Source of the DNA: Chryseobacterium sp. MFBS3-17
GTDB taxonomy: Bacteria > Bacteroidota > Bacteroidia > Flavobacteriales > Weeksellaceae
Assembly (NCBI RefSeq): GCF_020687745.1
Contig: NZ_JAJEWK010000007.1
Location: 62,001-126,000 of the forward strand
Direction of reading: 5' to 3'
Length of the DNA: 64,000 nucleotides
Below, piece after piece: positions 41,084-50,211 of this stretch. Numbering within the stretch: position 1 is the first letter of the stretch; every line of letters begins with the position of its first letter. The notes below the pieces were generated by a model that was given only the letters and a program-made list of their open reading frames with translations, searched no databases and was not told the DNA's origin. The position numbers and the translations under genes were made by a program.

Positions 41084-42272
41084 TATAGGATTTCAAAATG
41101 GGGTCATCGGTGCGGTGACGCCATTAGATACCGGATGCTTCGGGTTTATTTCGTCTGCAGTGGCTGTTACAGACGGCTTCCAGTTAGAAACCGCTTACCA
41201 GCTGAAGAGCATGCGGGATGTGGCAGATCTGAAGCTGACCGACACCATAGACAATCACCGCCTTTTCAAAGCATTGTCTGAATTCTTTGCCGAAGCCGGA
41301 CAAGGTTCTGAGGTGTGGGTTTATGGAATGCCGAAGACTGACAAGGTTTCTGACTGGTTCACACCGGATTCTGGAGTGACACCGGCTGAGAACCTGCTCA
41401 ACGCAGCGCAGGGTAAGATCCGCGGACTGTTCACCATTAATGACAGTTCTGTGGCACCTACGGTGTCCGCCGGCATGGATGCGGACGTTCTGGTAGCAGC
41501 CGGAAAAGCGCAGACGCTGGTAGATGCTTACACGGCTGCCAGATATACGCCTTTCTTCGTGATCCTGGAAGGTTATGCCTTCGATGGTGACAAGGTAGCA
41601 CTGAGCGGTCTGCTGTCACAGTCTTACAATTCTGTAGGGGTGCTGATAGGTGATACCGAGACCAGAACCGGAACCACAGCCAGCAAAGGCGCGGCTGTAG
41701 GGGTACTTGCCGGAAGGCTGGCTGCCTATCCTGTTCGGGTTAATCCTGGAAAGGTGCGTAACGGTTCCCTGGCAGCCCAACAGATCTACATTGTAGATAC
41801 ACCGGCCGAGAATTATGATACAGAAGCCCTGTATGATAAGGGATTCATTACATTCACTACACACCAGAGCAGATCCGGATATTACGTAATGGATGCTTCT
41901 ATGGCGTGCCCGGTAGATGATGATTACCATTATATCACCCACCGCAGAACCATTAATGAAGCCTTCCGTAACACCTATGATGCGCTGCTGGACTTCCTGA
42001 TGGATGAAGTGCCGGTGAATAATGACGGAAGCATCCAGGCTGTGTATGCCAAGACCGTGGAAAGTGCTGTAGTGCGCAAGCTGGCACTGGCCATGGGTGA
42101 AGATTTAAGTACAAACCCGGAAGATCCTAAGGACACCGGCGCGAAATGCTTCGTGGATCCTGCGCAAAACATTATCTCAACATCTCGCATGGAGGTAGTG
42201 GTAAGTGTAAGGCCATTTGGCACCAACCGCTGGATTGATGTGCTGTTAGGATTTGACATTAATAACGATTAA
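41067..42272 (+). CDS. Contractile tail sheath protein (DUF2586-like)
   Basis: This 401-residue protein begins MKPRINIGFQNGVIGAVTPL and carries the sheath features GFISSAVAVTDGFQLETAYQ and a C-terminal ISTSRMEVVVSVRPFGTNRW. This is the DUF2586 pattern of Mu-like sheaths. The sheath contracts to drive the tube into the cell. It is followed by the tail tube gene after 5 bases. Confidence 0.82.
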   Translation: MKPRINIGFQNGVIGAVTPLDTGCFGFISSAVAVTDGFQLETAYQLKSMRDVADLKLTDTIDNHRLFKALSEFFAEAGQGSEVWVYGMPKTDKVSDWFTPDSGVTPAENLLNAAQGKIRGLFTINDSSVAPTVSAGMDADVLVAAGKAQTLVDAYTAARYTPFFVILEGYAFDGDKVALSGLLSQSYNSVGVLIGDTETRTGTTASKGAAVGVLAGRLAAYPVRVNPGKVRNGSLAAQQIYIVDTPAENYDTEALYDKGFITFTTHQSRSGYYVMDASMACPVDDDYHYITHRRTINEAFRNTYDALLDFLMDEVPVNNDGSIQAVYAKTVESAVVRKLALAMGEDLSTNPEDPKDTGAKCFVDPAQNIISTSRMEVVVSVRPFGTNRWIDVLLGFDINND

Positions 42273-42277
42273 GAATT

Positions 42278-42697
42278 ATGGCAGTAAACATCAATGGACG
42301 AGAGTACGAATGGGGTGATCTGACCCTCATTCTGGGCGGCAGAGACATTACGCGCTTCCGCGGGGTGAAATATTCTGAAAAAGTGGAACGGGAGACGGTT
42401 CACGCAAAAGGAAGGCATCCGCATGCGGTTCAGTCGGGTAACTTCACCTATGAGGGTGAGATCACCATTTTGCAGTCTGAATACGAATCCCTGGTGAAAG
42501 CCGGCAACGGATCTATTCTGAGCCTGTCACTGGATGCGTTGGTGAGTTATGGTGATCCTTTCAAAGGTGATGCTATGACCACAGACCGCATAGAATCCTT
42601 GCGGTTCACAGAGGCTAACAAGGAGTGGACCCAGGGCGATAAGTTCGCGGAAATCACTATTCCATTCATCGCGCTCAGAATCGTGAATCAGGTGTAG
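42278..42697 (+). CDS. Tail tube protein
   Basis: This 139-residue protein has the tube fold pattern (VNINGREYEWGDLTLILGGR, a GRHPHAVQSGNFTYEGEIT loop, and a final EITIPFIALRIVNQV strand). It follows the sheath gene as in all contractile tails and precedes a strong terminator. It forms the inner tube through which DNA passes. Confidence 0.8.
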   Translation: MAVNINGREYEWGDLTLILGGRDITRFRGVKYSEKVERETVHAKGRHPHAVQSGNFTYEGEITILQSEYESLVKAGNGSILSLSLDALVSYGDPFKGDAMTTDRIESLRFTEANKEWTQGDKFAEITIPFIALRIVNQV

Positions 42698-42715
42698 AAT
42701 TCACACATATAAATG

Positions 42716-42745
42716 AAAAGGCGATCTGGTATCGCCTTTTTTTTA
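42716..42745 (+). terminator. Terminator after the tail tube gene
   Basis: AAGGCGAT pairs with ATCGCCTT around a CTGGT loop and is followed by eight T. It probably sets high expression of sheath and tube relative to the tape measure genes. Confidence 0.85.
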
Positions 42746-42785
42746 AAACAATAACAATCACAACAATCAAAAAACAATCACAACA

Positions 42786-43079
42786 ATGGCAAAAGTAACA
42801 CAAGAACAGATAGACGCATGGAAGAAACAACACGGAAGCGTCTTCGCAATCAAAGTAGAAGGCAAAATAGCATACCTGCGCACACCGGACCGCAAGACAT
42901 TAAGCTACGCGTCTGCAGTGGCCAGTAAGGATCCGCTGCAGTTTAATGAACTGATTCTGGAAAAAGCATGGCTGGGCGGTGATGAAGAATTGCGTACCAA
43001 CGATTCACTGTTTCTGTCTGTTTGCGGCAGGCTTGCCGAAATCATAGAGATTAAAGAAGCAACGCTGGAAAAGCTCTAA
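42786..43079 (+). CDS. Tail assembly chaperone, zero-frame product
   Basis: This 97-residue protein (VEGKIAYLRTPDRKTLSYAS then ASKDPLQFNELILEKAWLGG) fits the small chaperone that precedes the tape measure gene in contractile-tailed phages. The codons GAA AAG near its stop (43068-43073) offer a -1 shift into the following frame, making a longer chaperone as in Mu and lambda. The extension coats the tape measure. Confidence 0.72.
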   Translation: MAKVTQEQIDAWKKQHGSVFAIKVEGKIAYLRTPDRKTLSYASAVASKDPLQFNELILEKAWLGGDEELRTNDSLFLSVCGRLAEIIEIKEATLEKL

Positions 43080-43240
43080 AGCTGGCAGAGGTCTCTGAAG
43101 ACACCCAGCCCCTGCGCATCTTGGACGCCCAGCTGCGCTATTACTTCAAGATCGACCCTGACCAGCTGACAGATGAAGAATGGGCAGCACGGGTGGAAGA
43201 ATTAAAGTGGATTCGCAAAAAAGAAAACCAAACCAAATAA
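43073..43240 (+). CDS. Tail chaperone -1 frame extension (no start codon)
   Basis: The -1 frame runs open for 55 codons after the slip site and ends 1 base before the tape measure start. It lacks any ATG early and reads QLRYYFKIDPDQLTDEEWAA then VEELKWIRKKENQ, which fits the C-terminal chaperone domain. The likely slip is A-AAG at 43070-43073 (or G-GAA-AAG). Confidence 0.6.
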   Translation, partial: ALKLAEVSEDTQPLRILDAQLRYYFKIDPDQLTDEEWAARVEELKWIRKKENQTK

Positions 43241-43241
43241 C

Positions 43242-45053
43242 GTGTCAAACACCTTTGAATACATAGTAGCCTTGCGCGACAGAGTGACGTCGGTAGCCGA
43301 TCGGGTTGCCAACTCGCTGAACGGAATTGTAGAGCGCAGCCGGCGCCTGTCTAATACCATGGCTACATCGCTGGATGGTATGCGTGCCCGCCTGCAGAAC
43401 CTGCAGACGCTGATGGGGCGAACTACGGACCGAAATATGTTCCGGCAGTATTACAATGATGCCCGCCGCCTGGAAGAACAGATCCGTCGTGTAGAGAATG
43501 GAATAACCGGTTCCGGTCTGGCTGGAAGGCTTGCAGGCTGGAGAAATGACTTTGCCCAGTCTCTGCCGGGTGGTCAGCTGCTTCAGAACCCGCTGGCAAT
43601 GGCAGGTGCTGCCATGGGCGGAATGTGGGTGGCTACTCAGAAGGCTATGGATGCCGGTAAGGAAAAAATGAAAATGCAAGTTCTGACCGGTAGTGCCGAG
43701 ATCGGAACAACGCTGTATGACGGCCTTACCAAATTCGCGACAGATACGGTCTTCGGTACTGAGGTGTATGACATGGCCGGACAGATGCTGGCTAATGGAA
43801 TTAAAGATGCCAATGTACTGCCGATTATGAAGGAACTGGGCGATATCTCTATGGGGGACGCACAGAAACTGGGCAGTCTGTCCCTGGCATTTGCACAGAT
43901 TAATGGCAAAGGTAAACTGGCAGGTCAGGAACTTCTGCAGCTTATCAACGCAGGGTTTAATCCGCTGCAAGTTTTGTCTGAAAAGACCGGCGAAAGCATG
44001 GAGAAACTTCAGCAGCGCATGGAAAAGGGAGGTATTGGTGTAGATGAAGTGCGGTACGCCATGCAACTGGCCACCGGTCCGGGTGGTAAGTTTAATGCCA
44101 TGCTGGATAAAGTAGCTAAAACACCATATGGACAGCTGGAGGGACTTAAAGGACAACTGGAGCAAATGGTGGTGACTATGGGTGAAACCTTCATCCCGGT
44201 AGTGACCAAGATCATGACGCTGGTTTCCTGGCTGGGTGAGAAAATGGGACCATATCTGAAACCGGTGGTTGCCGTGATGGGCGCACTGGCAGCGGGAATC
44301 CTGATTGCTGCGGCTGCTCAGTGGGTGCTGAATCTCGCATTTCTTGCCAATCCCGTAACGTGGGTAATTGCCGGAATCGTTGCGCTCATTGCGCTCATTG
44401 CCTATTTGGTGACCTCTATATCCGGCTGGGGCGATGCCTGGAAGATTGTCGTGAATAACGCAAAGCTTCAGTGGGAATTCTTTACAAGCGGCGCATCCCT
44501 GGTGTGGAATGGTATGGTGAACAGCTTCATGATCGGCCTGAACCGGATCAAGTCCGGCTGGTACGAATTTAAAAAGGCTGTAGGCCTGGGCGATGCTGCA
44601 GAAAGCAATACGATGATTGCCAAGATTGCAGCGGATACCGAGCGAAGAAAAAAAGAGTTTACGGATGCTTCTAAAGATTTTGTGGAGAAATCCAAAGCGA
44701 TGCGTACCGGCAGTAAGAATGCCATGAGTGCGCTGAGCTGGAACGGATCTTCACTTTCTGACACAAAAGATTCCGTAATGGGTGCCCTGGGTATTGCACC
44801 GCCTGCCGGTGTGCCGGGAGCCACCAAGAGCGGAGACAAAAAGAAAAGCGGACTGGGTAAAACTGGAAGGAAATCTGCCGAAAGCATAGCAACCGGCGGA
44901 ACGCGTCACAATTATATCACGCTACACATTAAGGATCTAATCGGGATTCAGAACTATAACGGCACTCGGGATTCTGTGAGCCAGAAAGCCGGAGAATCCG
45001 TGCTGGATCAATTATTGAGAATAACGGCTTCGGCCACAACTGCTGCAGAATGA
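43242..45053 (+). CDS. Tape measure protein
   Basis: This 603-residue protein starts at GTG. It begins with long coiled coils, has the tape-measure domain signature FATDTVFGTEVYDMAGQMLA and LAFAQINGKGKLAGQELLQL, and central hydrophobic helices (VAVMGALAAGILIAAAAQWV and WVIAGIVALIALIAYLVTSI). Length sets tail length, and the hydrophobic part may insert into the cell envelope. It directly follows the chaperone frameshift region and overlaps the next gene by ATGA. Confidence 0.85.
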   Translation: MSNTFEYIVALRDRVTSVADRVANSLNGIVERSRRLSNTMATSLDGMRARLQNLQTLMGRTTDRNMFRQYYNDARRLEEQIRRVENGITGSGLAGRLAGWRNDFAQSLPGGQLLQNPLAMAGAAMGGMWVATQKAMDAGKEKMKMQVLTGSAEIGTTLYDGLTKFATDTVFGTEVYDMAGQMLANGIKDANVLPIMKELGDISMGDAQKLGSLSLAFAQINGKGKLAGQELLQLINAGFNPLQVLSEKTGESMEKLQQRMEKGGIGVDEVRYAMQLATGPGGKFNAMLDKVAKTPYGQLEGLKGQLEQMVVTMGETFIPVVTKIMTLVSWLGEKMGPYLKPVVAVMGALAAGILIAAAAQWVLNLAFLANPVTWVIAGIVALIALIAYLVTSISGWGDAWKIVVNNAKLQWEFFTSGASLVWNGMVNSFMIGLNRIKSGWYEFKKAVGLGDAAESNTMIAKIAADTERRKKEFTDASKDFVEKSKAMRTGSKNAMSALSWNGSSLSDTKDSVMGALGIAPPAGVPGATKSGDKKKSGLGKTGRKSAESIATGGTRHNYITLHIKDLIGIQNYNGTRDSVSQKAGESVLDQLLRITASATTAAE

Positions 45054-45715
45054 GACTGAGTAATGAAAATGCGCTGATTGCATCGCTGATGGGCAGTAAG
45101 GTAGTGGAACAGCTGCCAAGATTTGCGGCCGTGGAAGCTTCCCTGCAGAAGTATGTGACCCCGCCGGTGCGGCTTCTGCCGTTGCTACAGAATGAAGACG
45201 AGATCTGGGAACCGGAAAGCAGCGAAGAAACGGATCTGTGGCGTAATGACCGCAGGATCCAGGAAGAAAATCAATTCTTCCCGTTCAGTTTCCGCGCTTC
45301 TGCAGATGAAAACTGGTGGCTGCTGCCTTGGGAACCCATGATCAATATAGAAGCCAGTAACAGCATAACGCGGCGCACGGTGGCGAAGGCCGGCAAGAAC
45401 CAGATCGGTTCCATTAAGGAGCGCTGGAGCACTGAAGATTATAACATCACCATCACCGGCGCACTGTACGGTGACAGAATGATGGGCAAGTCTGCACAGA
45501 CTTACCCGCGCTACGAGATGGAGAAACTGCGGGATTACCTGCTGACACCGGAAGCGATTGAGGTAATGTGTGAACCTCTGCAGATCCTGAACATCAACAG
45601 AATTGTGATAGAATCTGTTTCCTTTCCCTTTACGAAGGGCGAAGATGTACAGGCGTATGAGATCCGGGCAATCAGTGATTTTCCGTATGATTTAATTTAC
45701 AAAAGAAAACAGTAA
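45050..45715 (+). CDS. Baseplate-associated DUF6046-like protein
   Basis: This 221-residue protein sits between the tape measure and the hub gene, where Mu gp43 (DNA circulation) lies. The run GSIKERWSTEDYNITITGAL and LREYLLTP-type RDYLLTPEAIEVMCEPL fit my memory of the DUF6046 family of Bacteroidota phages. The function is inferred from place. Its stop overlaps the next start. Confidence 0.5.
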   Translation: MRLSNENALIASLMGSKVVEQLPRFAAVEASLQKYVTPPVRLLPLLQNEDEIWEPESSEETDLWRNDRRIQEENQFFPFSFRASADENWWLLPWEPMINIEASNSITRRTVAKAGKNQIGSIKERWSTEDYNITITGALYGDRMMGKSAQTYPRYEMEKLRDYLLTPEAIEVMCEPLQILNINRIVIESVSFPFTKGEDVQAYEIRAISDFPYDLIYKRKQ

Positions 45716-46689
45716 TGCATTTGCAGCAGAGTTGGGAAATAGAGTTCAGAAATGCGGACGGCGTCTGGGATCTTGGGGTGCTGGCTGAATGCCAGATAGA
45801 GAAATCTACCAAGAATCTCGCAGACACCGCCGTCATCATTCTTCCGGAGACGGACATGAACCGGGTGCTGCGGGTGCAGGATGCCATCGGGCGGGGTGAT
45901 GAAGTTCTGATCAGTTTGGGCTATGACGGTAAAATGCAAACTGAATTCGCTGGCTACGTTCGCGAGATTACCACCAATGACGGCAGCCTGCAGATAGAGT
46001 GCGAAGATGGTCTGTTTCTTTTCCGGAACGGGATTCCAAATAAAGAGATGAAGCCGGCCACTGTGAAGCAAATTGCGCAGTACGTAATTGATCAGATAGA
46101 CAGCAGCTTCACGCTGGTCTGTGATTATGATCTGCCTTATGATAAGTTTACCATCTACCAGGCAACCGGCTACGATGTGCTGGCGAAGATCCAGGAAGAA
46201 ACGGGTGCAGATGTGTTTTTCGACATGCAAAAAAAGGAATTGCATATTCACCCGGCCTACACCTGGAAGAGCGGTGAAGCAGATTACAGCATGCAGCATA
46301 ATGTGGAGACCAGTTCACTAAAGTACGTGAGCGCTACAGACCGGAAAGTGGAAGTAACGGTAGAATCTGTGGGTCTGGACGGCAAGACCATCAGCAAGAC
46401 TGTGGGCCATGCCGGCGGTGAGAAAATTACAAAGAAAGTGGGCAGAATGTCTGCCGCGGCCATCAGTGTGATTGCCGAAAATGAGTATAAAAGCAAAATG
46501 AAGCCCGGCTATGAAGGCACCTTTGATACCTGGTTAATTCCATATGCAGAACCCAGCTTCACTATTGGGATTTATGATGAAGATTATCCGGACAAAGATG
46601 GCCGTTACTACGCCGAAAGCGTGAGTACAACCTTTAGTGATGCAGGCGGAAAGCGCACCATCACACCAGGCATTAAGTTAAGTTTATGA
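45715..46689 (+). CDS. Baseplate hub protein (Mu gp44 / gpD-like)
   Basis: This 324-residue protein has a pattern of beta domains typical of gpD/gp27-type hubs: IEKSTKNLADTAVIILPETD near the start, VLAKIQEETGADVFFDMQKK in the middle, and a C-terminal GKRTITPGIKLSL. The hub joins the tail tube to the spike. The next gene, likely the spike, overlaps by 4 bases. Confidence 0.72.
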   Translation: MHLQQSWEIEFRNADGVWDLGVLAECQIEKSTKNLADTAVIILPETDMNRVLRVQDAIGRGDEVLISLGYDGKMQTEFAGYVREITTNDGSLQIECEDGLFLFRNGIPNKEMKPATVKQIAQYVIDQIDSSFTLVCDYDLPYDKFTIYQATGYDVLAKIQEETGADVFFDMQKKELHIHPAYTWKSGEADYSMQHNVETSSLKYVSATDRKVEVTVESVGLDGKTISKTVGHAGGEKITKKVGRMSAAAISVIAENEYKSKMKPGYEGTFDTWLIPYAEPSFTIGIYDEDYPDKDGRYYAESVSTTFSDAGGKRTITPGIKLSL

Positions 46690-47186
46690 ATGACAAGGTA
46701 GCACAGCTGAAGAGAAACCTGCAGCGAATCATCGCAGCGAATCCCAACCTGCCGGTTGACGGTGTGGTTCAGGCGGTGACCGGTGATGTGTGTACAGTCC
46801 TGGTAGGAGATCTGGAGTTGAGTGATGTGCGACTGAAACCTACTGCAGACGGTGAAGATCATTTATTGATCATTCCCAAAACAGGAAGCCGGGTGCTGAT
46901 GCTCAGTGCCGATGGTAGCATTGGGAATTTGACCGTTATTAAATGTGATGTAGCCGAAAAGATTATCTACAACGAAAACGGCCTGCAGGTAGAGATAGAC
47001 AGCACTACGGGCAAGGTGAACGTTGCCAATAACGTAACCAGCCTGAAGGATCTTTTTGAGCAGCTTGCTGATATTCTGAAGACCCTGAAGGTGTACACAC
47101 CTGCGGGACCCAGTGGTCCGCCGCTGCCTGATACGGTAGCGAAGATAGTAATGTTTGAAAATGATTTTAAAACCATTTTAAAATGA
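46686..47186 (+). CDS. Baseplate spike / gp45-like protein
   Basis: This 166-residue protein carries an OB-like N-terminal part (VDGVVQAVTGDVCTVLVGDL) and a repeat-like beta C-terminal part (LQVEIDSTTGKVNVANNVTS) as in Mu gp45/gpV spikes. It pierces the outer membrane at infection. Overlaps on both sides mark it as part of the baseplate operon. Confidence 0.68.
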   Translation: MNDKVAQLKRNLQRIIAANPNLPVDGVVQAVTGDVCTVLVGDLELSDVRLKPTADGEDHLLIIPKTGSRVLMLSADGSIGNLTVIKCDVAEKIIYNENGLQVEIDSTTGKVNVANNVTSLKDLFEQLADILKTLKVYTPAGPSGPPLPDTVAKIVMFENDFKTILK

Positions 47187-47398
47187 GTTTAGCAACTACG
47201 AAAGCAGACGCCCAGGTGGCGGTGAAAGCAATACTGGATGACATGCTGACGCGTGAGGATACCTCTACGCAGGAATTTGCAGATCGCCTGATTAATGTAC
47301 TGGAAGAATGGCTGAAGGAAGCTGCGGTCATATATGTAGCCGGACTGGTAGCAGGCAGTACACCGGTGACAGGAACCTTTAACGGCAGTTTGGAATGA
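47183..47398 (+). CDS. Hypothetical baseplate-region protein (71 aa)
   Basis: A small helical protein followed by a Gly/Thr-rich end (VAGSTPVTGTFNGSLE). It overlaps both neighbours by ATGA-type junctions. It may be a baseplate accessory. The family is unknown. Confidence 0.5.
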   Translation: MSLATTKADAQVAVKAILDDMLTREDTSTQEFADRLINVLEEWLKEAAVIYVAGLVAGSTPVTGTFNGSLE

Positions 47399-47733
47399 AA
47401 ACAAAAGATACAGGACTGCAGATGGTACCGGCCAGCGGTGGCAACTTTGATCTGGCTGTGGAAACGGTAAGGGATGAACCTGGAAAGATAGTGAGCGGTC
47501 TGGTCCTGGGGCAAACCCTGGAGCAGAATATGGCTTGCATTCTGATAGCCGAGCCCGGAGACCTGAAGGGAAACCTGAATCTGGGCGTAGGATTCAGATC
47601 TGCGCTGCTGGGTGAAAGCCTATTGGAATACAGGCACCAGATTAAAGAGCAGTTTGCAGCTGATGGTATTGTGATAAAGCACTTGGATCTGTATGATCTG
47701 AAGAAATTCAAAATAGACGCAGAATATGAATAA
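47395..47733 (+). CDS. Baseplate wedge gp46 / gpW-like protein
   Basis: This 112-residue protein reads LGQTLEQNMACILIAEPGDL and LNLGVGFRSALLGESLLEYR, close to the gp46/gpW (gp25-like) wedge family. It sits between the spike and the gp47-like gene, the expected place. It should help form the sheath-polymerising wedge. Confidence 0.6.
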   Translation: MKTKDTGLQMVPASGGNFDLAVETVRDEPGKIVSGLVLGQTLEQNMACILIAEPGDLKGNLNLGVGFRSALLGESLLEYRHQIKEQFAADGIVIKHLDLYDLKKFKIDAEYE

Positions 47734-47992
47734 GACCATGCAAGGCCAGAATATTCTGGACGTAATTCTGCAGCAAAGTGGTGATTTTGCCACTGTGGTA
47801 CGAGATGCGGCGGCTAATGACCTGAGCCTTACTGCAGATCTGGAAATAGGCACAGAAGTACAAGCCACACCCGGCAACCCGCTGCGCTACCGGAACCGAC
47901 CGGCCACAGCACTGCTGCAAGCGGTGAAAGCGGCACCGGTGCTGAAAGGCATTGGATATATGGAAATAGGAACAACATTTAGAGTATCATGA
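47726..47992 (+). CDS. Hypothetical baseplate-region protein (88 aa)
   Basis: A small protein (LDVILQQSGDFATVVRDAAA) with an alternating beta/loop end. It overlaps the gp46-like gene by 8 bases and the gp47-like gene by ATGA. The function is unknown, perhaps a hub or LysM-type accessory. Confidence 0.5.
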   Translation: MNKTMQGQNILDVILQQSGDFATVVRDAAANDLSLTADLEIGTEVQATPGNPLRYRNRPATALLQAVKAAPVLKGIGYMEIGTTFRVS

Positions 47993-48894
47993 ACCGCACA
48001 ATAGCAGAAATAAAGAAAAGCATCACAACCGCATTCATCACGAATGCATCGGTGATCAGCATCTACGGACTGGATCCGAATCAGTCTTTTGAAGATCAGT
48101 TTTCCATGGCTTCTTTCGAGAATATTTTGTTTGATATCATGGCGCTGATTGTGTGGACCATGGAAGGAATTTTCAACGTGCACAAGGCGGAGACTGCCGA
48201 AATGATTGCACAGCAGAAAGTGCCTTCATTGCGCTGGTACAGGAACCTGGCACTTCGGTTTCAGTATGGATTTAACCTGCTGCCGGAATCTGATCAGTTT
48301 TCTGACAGCATTCTGGTGGGTGGTGTAGAAGTACAAGCCACAGAAGACCATATTTCCGCTTCCAAAATTGTAAAGTATGCTGCAGTGACCAAAGTGGCCG
48401 GAGCATCCAAAATATCTATGAAAATAGCACCGGAGGACACAGATGCGGTCTTCACAAATGACCAGATGACTGCCTTTGGTGAATATATAGAAGAAACACA
48501 GGCTGCAGGAGATCATATTGTGATCGTGAACTACCTGCCGGACGTTCTGAAGATTAATTTCAGAATCGTATATGATCCGCTGGTGCTGCTAAGTGACGGT
48601 GTGAGCATTCTGACCGGTGAAGAGCCGGTAAAAGCTGCTGTGAAGAATTTCCTGCTAAATCTGCCTTTCAATGGAGAATTGTCTGTACAGAAGTTGGAAG
48701 CTGCAGTTCTGGCCGTTGAAGGTGTGAAGGATCTGCAGAACCTGAGCGTACAGACCAAGTGGATAGAACCTGGTGTGGGTTATGGAGCTGCACAGGCTGT
48801 GAACATAAGTGTAATACCCGCATCCGGCCGGTTTACCATGCTGGATGACCTGATTGGTGAAGAAGACTGGAGTGGAATAGAATATATACTGTGA
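47989..48894 (+). CDS. Baseplate gp47 / gpJ-like protein
   Basis: This 301-residue protein has the gpJ/gp47 landmarks: a conserved N-terminal helical part, GVEVQATEDHISASKIVKYA in the middle, and a C-terminal YDPLVLLSDGVSILTGEEPV then LEAAVLAVEGVKDLQNLSVQ. It forms the outer wedge of the baseplate and transmits the contraction signal. It is followed by the gp48-like gene with a 4-base overlap. Confidence 0.72.
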   Translation: MNRTIAEIKKSITTAFITNASVISIYGLDPNQSFEDQFSMASFENILFDIMALIVWTMEGIFNVHKAETAEMIAQQKVPSLRWYRNLALRFQYGFNLLPESDQFSDSILVGGVEVQATEDHISASKIVKYAAVTKVAGASKISMKIAPEDTDAVFTNDQMTAFGEYIEETQAAGDHIVIVNYLPDVLKINFRIVYDPLVLLSDGVSILTGEEPVKAAVKNFLLNLPFNGELSVQKLEAAVLAVEGVKDLQNLSVQTKWIEPGVGYGAAQAVNISVIPASGRFTMLDDLIGEEDWSGIEYIL

Positions 48895-49376
48895 TGAACA
48901 TTTTCAACTTTGATGTAAGAAAATATGCGCTGCAGCTGCTGCCACCATGGCTGAGATCCGGGATGGCCATGGCCGTGGTGCTGGCCTTCGCTACACCGCT
49001 GCTGGATGTGTATATAGCCTTCACCCGGAACCGAAAGGTGAATCTGATTAAGTTGCAGTTTAATTATCAGAAGTTTTCGGTACAGAAACGTCTGAATGAC
49101 GCCTTTGACCCGATAGAACGCAGAATCAGAATTGTGAATGCGGTGCAGTATGACGGTGTATATCTGTACACCGAGGCGGAAGATGATCCATTCTACAGTA
49201 AGACCGTATGGCTGCACCCGGATAATCCGGTGTACCTGCGCACGGAAGCAGAGCTGTACAGTGAATTTGATTTCATTATTGAGATCCCGGACATTAACAT
49301 TAACCAGATCCAGCTGAAGGCAGAAACAGATTTCTACATTTTGCCAAGTAAGCGGTATCAAATTGTAATCATATAA
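48891..49376 (+). CDS. Baseplate gp48-position protein
   Basis: This 161-residue protein follows the gp47-like gene, the place of Mu gp48 (gpI). It starts MMNIFNFDVRKYALQLLPPW and carries hydrophobic and beta segments. It probably links wedge to fibre. Identity rests on gene order. Confidence 0.5.
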   Translation: MMNIFNFDVRKYALQLLPPWLRSGMAMAVVLAFATPLLDVYIAFTRNRKVNLIKLQFNYQKFSVQKRLNDAFDPIERRIRIVNAVQYDGVYLYTEAEDDPFYSKTVWLHPDNPVYLRTEAELYSEFDFIIEIPDININQIQLKAETDFYILPSKRYQIVII

Positions 49377-49378
49377 CC

Positions 49379-50209
49379 ATGAAACTATCATTTAATTTTC
49401 TCCAGACCGGCGGGGTTCCGCTTACCAATGACCTCATGGCACTCATTGAGGAGTCTTATGGCATCTTTGAAGTGCTGGGCGATCTGGCGGGGCATCAGAC
49501 GATACTTGCCGGCTGTGAGCCGGTGACGCCTGGGAGCAATACGCTGACGCCCGGAATAGTGGCAATAAGCGGAAAACTGTACTATTTTGAAGGCGGCGTG
49601 CAGACCTCGGAGGTCTTCATACACACGGAGCAGATCCAGAAGGTTTTTGAGGATCAAACAACGAAGACACTCATTGAAGTGAAGACCGTGAGATTTGGTG
49701 TGGCAGTGCCGCCGAATGCGTACACCTGGGCAAATTTTGTTCGGCTGAAGAAACTACTTCAAATGCAGGACATGGCAACACAGACTGCGCTTAATGCCTT
49801 AATTACCCGTGTAGAACTATTGGAATTGAAAACCGCACCGGTGATCAATGGCGGCATTGTTTGGCCATGGAACAAGCCGGTAGCCGACATACCGGCCGGC
49901 TGGAAGGAATGCACGGATCTGCGGGGTAAGGTGATTGTAGGACGTGATCCCAACGACGCTACTTTTTCCGCTTTGGGCGGCAATGTCGGCAGCAAAACGC
50001 ACCAGCTCACTATTGCAGAGATGCCAAATCATAGCCATACCTACAGCAGAACCATATTCGGGGTTCAGTCCGGGTCCGGGTCCTCTACGAACGGCAGCAA
50101 GGTATCACACGCCGTGACTGAGAATACCAGTTCTCAGGGTGACGGGCTGCCGCATAACATCATTCAGCCCAGCCGCATTTGCAATTTTATTGAACCTAAT
50201 TTCCCTTAA
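49379..50209 (+). CDS. Tail fibre protein with C-terminal collar-like domain
   Basis: This 276-residue protein has an N-terminal baseplate-binding part and a C-terminal collar-type domain: GGIVWPWNKPVADIPAGWKE, LRGKVIVGRDPNDATFSALG and PNHSHTYS (a metal-binding His pattern often seen in such tips). It starts the host-recognition block, which runs through the next three genes. Confidence 0.7.
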   Translation: MKLSFNFLQTGGVPLTNDLMALIEESYGIFEVLGDLAGHQTILAGCEPVTPGSNTLTPGIVAISGKLYYFEGGVQTSEVFIHTEQIQKVFEDQTTKTLIEVKTVRFGVAVPPNAYTWANFVRLKKLLQMQDMATQTALNALITRVELLELKTAPVINGGIVWPWNKPVADIPAGWKECTDLRGKVIVGRDPNDATFSALGGNVGSKTHQLTIAEMPNHSHTYSRTIFGVQSGSGSSTNGSKVSHAVTENTSSQGDGLPHNIIQPSRICNFIEPNFP

Positions 50210-50211
50210 CC

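Noticed and set aside
43245-44165. 306-codon minus-strand ORF
   Set aside because: It lies entirely antisense to the tape measure gene, and its product is Cys/His/Ser-rich as in shadow frames of G+C-rich coding DNA.
45697-46299. 200-codon minus-strand ORF
   Set aside because: It is antisense to the hub gene, whose product has clear family features; no plausible promoter or partner.
48780-49391. 203-codon minus-strand ORF
   Set aside because: It is antisense to two baseplate genes that overlap in the usual way.
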